Positions 1 through 5,206 of a stretch of DNA of 8,346 nt are shown here, one piece after another. Origin of the DNA: Pseudomonadota bacterium (GTDB taxonomy: Bacteria > Pseudomonadota > Alphaproteobacteria > Reyranellales > Reyranellaceae); the NCBI GenBank assembly GCA_023436825.1, contig JAEZHS010000346.1, forward strand, positions 1 to 8,346. Reading direction: 5' to 3'. Every line of letters starts with the position of its first letter. Positions within the stretch are counted from its first letter, which is position 1. The position numbers were made by a program, and so were the translations under genes. Below the pieces are notes generated by a model. That model worked only from the letters and a program-made list of their open reading frames with translations, searched no databases and had not been told where the DNA came from.

Positions 1-50
1 CCCCCCCACATTTGCGCCCCCGGCAACGGCCCCCCGCTGCGCGCGGGATG

Positions 51-63
51 ACAGACGGTCTGT
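51..63. promoter_or_regulatory. 13-bp perfect palindrome upstream of the first binding-protein gene (possible operator)
   Basis: The bases read ACAGAC-G-GTCTGT, two perfect 6-bp arms around a single centre base, ending 43 bases before the chosen ATG at 107. The position suits an operator or a site overlapping the promoter of the solute-binding protein gene. I cannot name the regulator, and a palindrome of this length can arise by chance in GC-rich DNA. No convincing -35/-10 pair is visible in the first 106 bases. The rest of that stretch is C-rich, with runs of seven and six C near 1-7 and 30-35. Confidence 0.25.
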
Positions 64-95
64 GGCGCAGATCGTGCTTCGTGTGACGGAACTCT

Positions 96-100
96 GGAGA
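96..100 (+). promoter_or_regulatory. Ribosome binding site deciding the start at 107
   Basis: GGAGA lies six bases before the ATG at 107. The alternative in-frame GTG at 62 would place this motif inside the coding region and add 15 residues in front of an otherwise well-formed export signal. The site therefore supports the internal ATG. Confidence 0.65.
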
Positions 101-106
101 TTCCGC

Positions 107-1705
107 ATGCTTACGCGTCGCACCGCCCTGCTCGCCAGCGCCACCCTGCCCTTCGTTCGCGCTGCCGAGGCGCAGCAGCCTTCCGCCCTGCGCATCGCCA
201 TGACCCTGGCTGACATTCCTGTCACCGACGGCGCACCCGACCAGGGCACCGAGGGCATCCGCTTCATGGGCTACACGCTCTACGATCCGCTGGTCGCATG
301 GGACCTTTCGTCGGCAACGGAGCCCGCCAAGCTGGTGCCGGGCCTTGCAACCAAGTGGTACCAGGACCCCGCCGATCCGACGAAATGGATCTTCGAGCTG
401 CGCCAGGGCGTGAAGTTCCATCACGGCGCGCCGTTCACCGCCGACGACGTCATCTTCAGCCTCGATCGCACGCTGAACGACAAATCGCCGGTCTTCGATC
501 GCCTGGGCCGCAGCGTGCTGATCGCCGCAGTGTGGCCGCTCGTCGGCTATCGCAAGATCGACGACTTCAAGGTCGAGCTGCAGACCAACGGCGTCGACAC
601 CCTCATGCCGTCCCTGCTCAACCGCTTCATGATCGCCAGCGCCGACAATTTCGAGAAGGTCGGCCGCGACTGGCAGGCCTACCGGAAGCAACCGTCGGGC
701 ACCGGCCCGTGGAAGATGAAGGCCTGGTCGCCGCGCGAGCGCGCCGAGCTCGAGCGCAACACCGACTACTGGAACAAGGACCGCATCCCCAGGAGCGAGC
801 GCATGGTGCTGCTGCCGATCCCCGACGTCTCGACACGCTCGGCCGCCCTGCTGTCGGGGCGCGTCGACTGGATCGAGGCGCCGGCTCCCGATTCGCTCGA
901 CAAGCTCAAGTCCGCAGGCTGCAAGATCGAGACCAACGCCATTCCGCACATGTGGCCCTACACGCTCAGCATGCTGCCCGGCGCGCCGACGGCCGACATC
1001 CGCGTGCGCAAGGCGATGAATCTCGCGATCGACCGCGACGCCATCGTCAAGGTGCTGAACGGGCTCGCCGTTCCAGCCGTCGGCTGCGTGCCAGCCGATC
1101 ATCCCTGGTTCGGCTCGCCTTCGTTCAAGATCAAGTACGATCCGGCCGAGGCCAAGAAGCTGCTGGCCGAAGCGGGCTACGGGCCGTCCAAGAAGCTCAA
1201 GACCAGGATCGCGATATCGACCTCGGGCTCGGGGCAGATGTACCCCCTGATCATGAACGAGGCGATCCAGCAGCAATGGGCCGAGGTCGGCATCGACGTC
1301 GAGTTCCAGGTGATGGACTGGAATGCGCTGCTGAACACGATGCGACAGGGTGCCAAGTCGCCTGAGGGCCAGCAGTTCGGCGCCATCAACGTCAGCTGGA
1401 ACACGATGGACCCGCACAACGCCTTCATGCGTTTCGTCGACAGCCAGCAGGTCCCGCCCAAGGGGTCGAACTGGGGCTACATCAGCGATCCGGAGTTCGA
1501 CCGTCTCGCCAAGGAGGCGCGCAGCACGTCAGACCCGAAGGAACTCGACAAGGTGCTGGCGAAGATCAACACCAAGATGGTCGACGACGCGGTGTTCGTC
1601 TGGGTGGTCCACGACGTGTGGCCCAACGCCATCTCCAGCAAGGTGAAGGGCTACGTCCATCCCAAGAGCTGGTATGTCGACTTCTCGCCGGTGACGGTGG
1701 GCTAG
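107..1705 (+). CDS. ABC transporter substrate-binding protein, family 5 (peptide/nickel/opine type)
   Basis: This is a periplasmic binding protein of the SBP_bac_5 family (DppA/OppA/NikA fold), about 532 residues, the usual family length. It captures a solute for an ABC importer; the ligand cannot be read from sequence. The N-terminus LTRRTALLAS resembles a twin-arginine (Tat) signal and ends near AEA-QQ (residues 20-24). The mature part carries family hallmarks: LAxKW at 80-84, VKFHHGAPFTADDV at 102-115, GTGPWK at 198-203 followed by RNTDYW at 217-222, and VRKAMNLAIDRDAIV at 300-314. The start at 107 is chosen for its GGAGA site and signal peptide; a GTG at 62 is in frame but less likely. 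No permease or ATPase follows. The gene is either an orphan receptor or the last gene of a system lying left of base 1. It ends 13 bases from the convergent binding-protein gene. Confidence 0.93.
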   Translation: MLTRRTALLASATLPFVRAAEAQQPSALRIAMTLADIPVTDGAPDQGTEGIRFMGYTLYDPLVAWDLSSATEPAKLVPGLATKWYQDPADPTKWIFELRQGVKFHHGAPFTADDVIFSLDRTLNDKSPVFDRLGRSVLIAAVWPLVGYRKIDDFKVELQTNGVDTLMPSLLNRFMIASADNFEKVGRDWQAYRKQPSGTGPWKMKAWSPRERAELERNTDYWNKDRIPRSERMVLLPIPDVSTRSAALLSGRVDWIEAPAPDSLDKLKSAGCKIETNAIPHMWPYTLSMLPGAPTADIRVRKAMNLAIDRDAIVKVLNGLAVPAVGCVPADHPWFGSPSFKIKYDPAEAKKLLAEAGYGPSKKLKTRIAISTSGSGQMYPLIMNEAIQQQWAEVGIDVEFQVMDWNALLNTMRQGAKSPEGQQFGAINVSWNTMDPHNAFMRFVDSQQVPPKGSNWGYISDPEFDRLAKEARSTSDPKELDKVLAKINTKMVDDAVFVWVVHDVWPNAISSKVKGYVHPKSWYVDFSPVTVG

Positions 1706-1718
1706 GAGAAGCCACTGG

Positions 1719-3092
1719 TCATTTCTGATACTGCTCGAACAGCTGCTTGATCCGCTTGGCTGCTTCGTCGGTCGCCTGCTCAGCAGTCATGTTGCGTTGC
1801 GTGATATTGGCGGCCGCCTGCGGCCAGATCTGCTCGGACAGCACGGCCGAATAGGCAGGGTTGTAGGACATCCACCAGGGCACCGTCGGCTTGATCAGCC
1901 CCATGTCCACCGCAACCGGTCGGTGCGGGTCCTTGGGGTCAGTCCAGTACGGATCGTTCTTCACGATGGAGGCCATCACCGGCAGATAGCGGGCGCGGGT
2001 TTCCTTCAGGTAGGCGTTCAGGTTCGCCGGCTGGATGAAATCGCGCAGCAGCGCCTTGGCGCCGTCGACGTTCTTCGAGCCTTTCGGGACGATGGTAGGG
2101 GCAATCGCCAGCACGCTCGCCACCGGCTTGCCGTCATTGCCCAGGGGAACGCCGCTGGTAACGATCTCCTTATTGTAGAGATCGGGCTTGTCCATCTGTG
2201 CCGCGGCAATGGAGATGGTGGCGTTGGGCGTCATCACGATCTGCTTGGCGAAGAAGGCGTTGTTATTGTCGACGTCGCCCCAGTTGATCGCCCCCGGGGG
2301 CACAAAGCCTTTCTTGAACGGCGTCGTCAGCCGCTCGAGCGTCGTTATCGCCGCCTTGCGCACGGCGGGGTCGTCGATATTCAGCTTGCCGTCGGGCGTG
2401 ACGATGTTGACGCCGCCATAGCTGACCAGGAACTGGTGGAACAGGTTGCCGGCATCGGCCTCCTTTGCCGCCATCGAATAGCCGAGGCCGAAAATACGCT
2501 TGCCCTTGGAGCGCAGCTTGTCCTGCACGGTCTGGAAAAAGTCGTAGAACTTGTCCTGTGTGCCCGGCACATCGGTCGCGGCAAAGCCGGCCTCCTGCAG
2601 CAACGGGAGCCAGTGCGAATTCAGCAGCGAGGAGGCCTTGGTCGGCACGCCATAGTACGAACTTTTCTTCTGCTTGGCGTTATAGAGGCGCGCACTGATC
2701 AGCGCGGTTTCCGTGAATTCCGCCTTCTGCGAGTCCACGACATCGGAGACATCCTCCAGCTGGTCGTTCCATGCCGCGCGCGGGACCAGGAAGCGGTCGC
2801 CGGTGACGGTGTGCACCACGTCCGGCACATCGCCCACCTGCATGGCGGCGATCAGCTTGGTGATCACATCCGGCCCGTTCATGATGGTCAGATTGACCTT
2901 GGTGCTGTTGCGCTTCTCCCAGTCCGCCATCCAGGCGATCACGGCATCGTTTTCGGCCTTGTAAAAGCCCTGGGTCCACCAGACCGTGAGTTCGCCGGCC
3001 GCCGCGGCGCGGCGCGGCCTCACGCCAGTGCCTGCCGCGACCGCGGCACCCGCTGCACCAACCAATGTCTGCCGCCGTGTCATGCGCTTCAT
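1719..3092 (-). CDS. ABC transporter substrate-binding protein, family 1 (carbohydrate/UgpB-like)
   Basis: This is a periplasmic solute-binding protein of the SBP_bac_1/COG1653 type, 457 residues, the last gene of a permease-permease-SBP operon. The likely ligands are sugars, polyols or glycerol-phosphate-like compounds, but the exact one is unknown. The N-terminus MKRMTRRQTLVGAAG is a good Tat signal (twin Arg at residues 6-7, hydrophobic stretch 9-23, Ala-rich cleavage region near 29-33). The mature chain opens with ELTVWWTQGFY, a typical family-1 beginning. Further family features are VPDVVHT and GVPTKASSLLNSHW, the latter in the usual YGVP position. The start at 3092 has GGGAGG eight bases upstream; an ATG three codons in (3083) is the alternative. 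The gap to the upstream permease is 37 bases and holds a small hairpin. Membership of the importer operon is firm from strand, spacing and family pairing. Confidence 0.93.
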   Translation of the reverse strand: MKRMTRRQTLVGAAGAAVAAGTGVRPRRAAAAGELTVWWTQGFYKAENDAVIAWMADWEKRNSTKVNLTIMNGPDVITKLIAAMQVGDVPDVVHTVTGDRFLVPRAAWNDQLEDVSDVVDSQKAEFTETALISARLYNAKQKKSSYYGVPTKASSLLNSHWLPLLQEAGFAATDVPGTQDKFYDFFQTVQDKLRSKGKRIFGLGYSMAAKEADAGNLFHQFLVSYGGVNIVTPDGKLNIDDPAVRKAAITTLERLTTPFKKGFVPPGAINWGDVDNNNAFFAKQIVMTPNATISIAAAQMDKPDLYNKEIVTSGVPLGNDGKPVASVLAIAPTIVPKGSKNVDGAKALLRDFIQPANLNAYLKETRARYLPVMASIVKNDPYWTDPKDPHRPVAVDMGLIKPTVPWWMSYNPAYSAVLSEQIWPQAAANITQRNMTAEQATDEAAKRIKQLFEQYQK

Positions 3093-3108
3093 GTTGTTTT
3101 CCTCCCAG

Positions 3109-3125
3109 GACGCCGAATGGGCGCC
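3109..3125 (-). other. Small intercistronic stem-loop between permease B and the binding-protein gene
   Basis: In the transcript sense the bases read GGCGCC, loop CAUUC, then GGCGUC, which pair as a 6-bp stem with one G-U pair. It lies between the permease stop (3130-3132) and the Shine-Dalgarno GGGAGG of the binding-protein gene (3101-3106). Hairpins at this point in ABC operons can stabilise the mRNA of the binding protein, which is needed in excess. There is no U-run behind it, so it is not a factor-independent terminator. The stem is short, so this role is a suggestion only. Confidence 0.3.
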
Positions 3126-3129
3126 GCGT

Positions 3130-3981
3130 TCAACCTTTCACGCCTCCCATGGTCAGACCGCCGTGCATCTTGCGGCGGACACCGTAATAGATGATCAAGG
3201 GCGGAATGGCGTAGATGATCGCCGCCGCCATCAGATAGTTCCAGGGTGCCTCATCCCCTACCAGGAACTTGCCGAGCGTCACCGGGACGGTGACGACCTT
3301 GCCGCCCGACAGCAGCAGGAACGCATACAGATACTCGTTCCAGGACAGCAGCAGCGCATAGGTGCCGATCGCCACCAGGGCGGGGGCCATCAGCGGCAGA
3401 TAGATGCGGAAGAAGATTTGCGGCGGCGAGGCACCGTCGATGCGCGCCGCCTCGTCCAGTTCGAACGGGATCGAGGCGCTGTATTGCTGAAAGATGAAAA
3501 TCGCATAGGGCGTGGCGAAGGTCACTTCGACCGCGATCACCGCCAGCGGATTGTTGGTCAGGCCATACTTTCCCATGATGCCGTAGAACGGGATGGCCAG
3601 GAACGACATCGGGATCACATAGGTCAGCAGCGCCGCGTTGGTCAGCATCCAGCCATTGCGGATGCGCATCCGGCTGATGGTGAAGCTGGCCAGGGTGCCG
3701 ATCGCCAGGGTCAGGAACGCGACAGCGATACCGATGAAAAAGCTGTTGCCCATCTGGTTCCAGAAAGTCTCCAGCAGCCAGAAGGTTTGGCGGAACACGA
3801 CCTCGAACGCATGCGGGCTGGGCGCGACCGGGAAGACGGAGGTGCTGAGCACTTCCTCCTTTTCCTGCATCGACACGCGGATGATGTTGTAGATCGGCAG
3901 CAGCGTCCAGAGCAGCAGCACTGCCGACAGCAGCCACACGCCGATGCTGCCGATCGCACGGGCCCGGCGGTGCGCGGTCAT
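3130..3981 (-). CDS. ABC transporter permease, MalG/UgpE-like (CUT1 type)
   Basis: This is an inner-membrane channel subunit of a carbohydrate-type importer, 283 residues, with about six membrane segments (roughly 12-34, 78-103, 113-133, 145-165, 198-218, 248-268). The cytoplasmic EAA loop that docks on the ATPase is clear at residues 177-197 (DEAARIDGASP then FFRIYLPLM). The C-terminus GLTMGGVKG is the characteristic end of MalG-type subunits. Its ATG overlaps the stop of the upstream permease as ATGA (3978-3981), with GAGGTG (3987-3992) five bases before the start and inside the upstream gene. This is a classic arrangement for coupled translation of two subunits made in equal amounts. It should pair with permease A as a heterodimer and receive ligand from the family-1 binding protein downstream. 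The needed ATPase is not encoded here. Confidence 0.94.
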   Translation of the reverse strand: MTAHRRARAIGSIGVWLLSAVLLLWTLLPIYNIIRVSMQEKEEVLSTSVFPVAPSPHAFEVVFRQTFWLLETFWNQMGNSFFIGIAVAFLTLAIGTLASFTISRMRIRNGWMLTNAALLTYVIPMSFLAIPFYGIMGKYGLTNNPLAVIAVEVTFATPYAIFIFQQYSASIPFELDEAARIDGASPPQIFFRIYLPLMAPALVAIGTYALLLSWNEYLYAFLLLSGGKVVTVPVTLGKFLVGDEAPWNYLMAAAIIYAIPPLIIYYGVRRKMHGGLTMGGVKG

Positions 3982-4886
3982 ATCGTCACCTCGCTGCGCC
4001 GCAACTGCCGCATCAGCAGGATCACCAGCGGGATCAGCAGGGGCAGCGCCGTCAGCACCGTCGCCATGCCCAGGCTGGGGTCGCCGAGTTCGAAGGCGTT
4101 GCGGATGCCCAGGGTCGCGAGCACATGCGTCGACAGCGCCGGCCCGCCGCCGGAGATGAAGCGCACGGCGTTGAAATCGCCCAGCGCCCAGATGGTGGAG
4201 AGCATCGTGCAGACCAGGTACATCCCGGCCATCAGCGGCAGGGTCACGTGCGTGAACTTCTGGATTGGGCTCGCGCCATCGACATCCGCGGCCTCATACA
4301 GTTCGAGCGAGATGGCCATGCGCCCGGCGAGGAAGATAAGGGTCCAGAAGGGCAGCCATTTCCAGATATGGCCATAGATGACCGAACCCAACGCGAGGTA
4401 GTGGCTGTCGAGCCAGGGCGGCCCATCGACCTGCGCCACGTGCCAGATGATATTGTTGATCAGCCCCCATTGCCCGTTCAGCATCCAGTTGATGGACAGG
4501 TAGCTGGGCAGTGCCGGCACCGCCCAGGGCAGCATGAAGATCAGCAGCAGGACCTTCGTCCACCAGCCCTTGCGCATGAAGAAGCCTGACAGCAGCAGCG
4601 CCAGCAGCAATTTCAGGTTCACGCCGAACAGCAGATAGAGCAGCGTGTTGACCACCGTGCGGGGATAGACCGGATCGTCGAACAGGGCGCGATAGCTGGC
4701 CGGATCGCTGCCCAGCCACAACCCGTAGCCGATCGGGTAGATCACGAAGGCCACGAATACCGCGACGTAGGGGGTGACGAAGGCCAGCGCCCAGAGTTTG
4801 TCGGCGCCAAAGGTACCTCGTCGCCGCGGCAGAGGCGTGGAGTTCGCGGCCGCGGCCGGGCTGTCGATCGGGGTCGTGACCGCCAT
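3978..4886 (-). CDS. ABC transporter permease, MalF/UgpA-like (CUT1 type)
   Basis: This is the first gene of the importer operon and encodes the partner inner-membrane permease, 302 residues from the chosen start. A hydrophilic N-terminal stretch (1-30, with PLPRRR) precedes six membrane segments at roughly 31-55, 80-102, 110-132, 165-188, 220-240 and 272-292. The EAA loop for ATPase docking lies at 198-218 (YEAADVDGASP, then FTHVTLPLM). The reading frame stays open upstream to an ATG at 5027, but that 47-residue extension has no membrane or domain signature. The ATG at 4886 has an excellent AAGGAG site seven bases away, so I take 4886. The stop overlaps the start of permease B by four bases. 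It belongs with the two downstream genes; specificity is unknown. Confidence 0.93.
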   Translation of the reverse strand: MAVTTPIDSPAAAANSTPLPRRRGTFGADKLWALAFVTPYVAVFVAFVIYPIGYGLWLGSDPASYRALFDDPVYPRTVVNTLLYLLFGVNLKLLLALLLSGFFMRKGWWTKVLLLIFMLPWAVPALPSYLSINWMLNGQWGLINNIIWHVAQVDGPPWLDSHYLALGSVIYGHIWKWLPFWTLIFLAGRMAISLELYEAADVDGASPIQKFTHVTLPLMAGMYLVCTMLSTIWALGDFNAVRFISGGGPALSTHVLATLGIRNAFELGDPSLGMATVLTALPLLIPLVILLMRQLRRSEVTI

Positions 4887-4893
4887 CGCTCGA

Positions 4894-4899
4894 CTCCTT
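4894..4899 (-). promoter_or_regulatory. Strong Shine-Dalgarno site deciding the start of permease A
   Basis: Read on the minus strand this is AAGGAG, seven bases before the ATG at 4886. It is the strongest ribosome binding site of the operon and argues against the longer reading frame beginning at 5027. Confidence 0.75.
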
Positions 4900-4984
4900 C
4901 CCAGTGGCCCCGCGTTCTGGCGCGCGGTGGCGTTCCTGTCCGGTCGAAAGGCGGCCCTGTCCGTCGTGGCTTGCCTCGGCCGGC

Positions 4985-5170
4985 TCAGTCTGACTGCGAG
5001 TGTGGCAATTTGCCCAGTGCGACACAACCCGTCTTGCGCCGGGGACGGCCGAAGGACGCCAACAGCCTATCGCTCTCAGACCAGCCGACACAGATTCCAG
5101 TGCCGACGATGATGGCGGCGCCGACCCAGCCCAGCACATCGGGGAAGTTGCCGAAGTTGGGCGATACCGG
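4985..5170 (-). pseudogene. C-terminal remnant of an EamA/DMT-family membrane transporter
   Basis: Between the hydroxylase gene and the importer operon, one minus-strand frame reads NFGNFPDVLGWVGAAIIVG and continues TGICVGWSESDRLLASFGRP. The part FGNFPD, then a short linker, then GAAIIVGTGI and a charged tail, is the typical last transmembrane helix of EamA (DMT, RhaT-like) exporters, which commonly end FGExPDxxxxxGAxxIxxxGxY. Codon third positions are mostly G or C, as in a real gene. The frame is closed on the left by TGA at 4985-4987 and on the right by TGA just before 5170. The preceding nine or so membrane helices (about 250 residues) are absent, because the intact hydroxylase gene ends at 5207. 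It has no plausible start codon and is probably a dead fragment. Where the original protein ended inside the open frame is uncertain. Confidence 0.6.
5004..5014. promoter_or_regulatory. 11-bp palindrome upstream of the importer operon (possible operator)
   Basis: GGCAA-T-TTGCC is a perfect 5-bp inverted repeat around one base, about 118 bases upstream of the permease A start. It sits in the gene-poor stretch where the operon promoter must lie. Importers of this class are often controlled by LacI- or GntR-type repressors with short palindromic operators, but no regulator gene is in the window. I see no good -35/-10 pair next to it. It also falls within the reading frame of the transporter remnant, so it may be coincidental. 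Confidence 0.18.
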
Positions 5171-5206
5171 TCAGGACATGATGCTGGTCGGCGCTCGACT
5201 TCTCTT

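Larger units (their letters stand above)
4887..5206. other. 320-base region without an intact gene
   Basis: This stretch separates the hydroxylase gene from the importer operon. It holds the EamA transporter remnant, the short palindrome at 5004-5014 and the ribosome binding site of permease A. The promoter of the importer operon should lie here, most likely in 4900-5000, but I cannot pick out a convincing sigma-70 promoter. No terminator hairpin with a T-run is visible after the hydroxylase stop. Confidence 0.6.

Noticed and set aside
1706..1718. Bidirectional terminator between the convergent genes
   Set aside because: The gap is only 13 bases; CCACTGG is too short a palindrome, and no T-run or GC-rich stem is present.
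1797..3194. Long plus-strand open frame (465 codons) opposite the family-1 binding protein gene
   Set aside because: It is the shadow of a strongly supported gene in GC-rich DNA. Its translation is rich in Arg, His, Gly and Asp with no recognisable domain and no ribosome site.
2986..4377. Long plus-strand open frame (463 codons) opposite the two permease genes
   Set aside because: Its composition is highly charged and low in complexity, with no domain. The opposite strand carries clear membrane segments, EAA loops and a coupled ATGA overlap.
4887..5027. Possible 47-residue N-terminal extension of permease A
   Set aside because: The extension shows no domain or membrane segment, and the ATG at 4886 has a far better ribosome site (AAGGAG, seven bases away).
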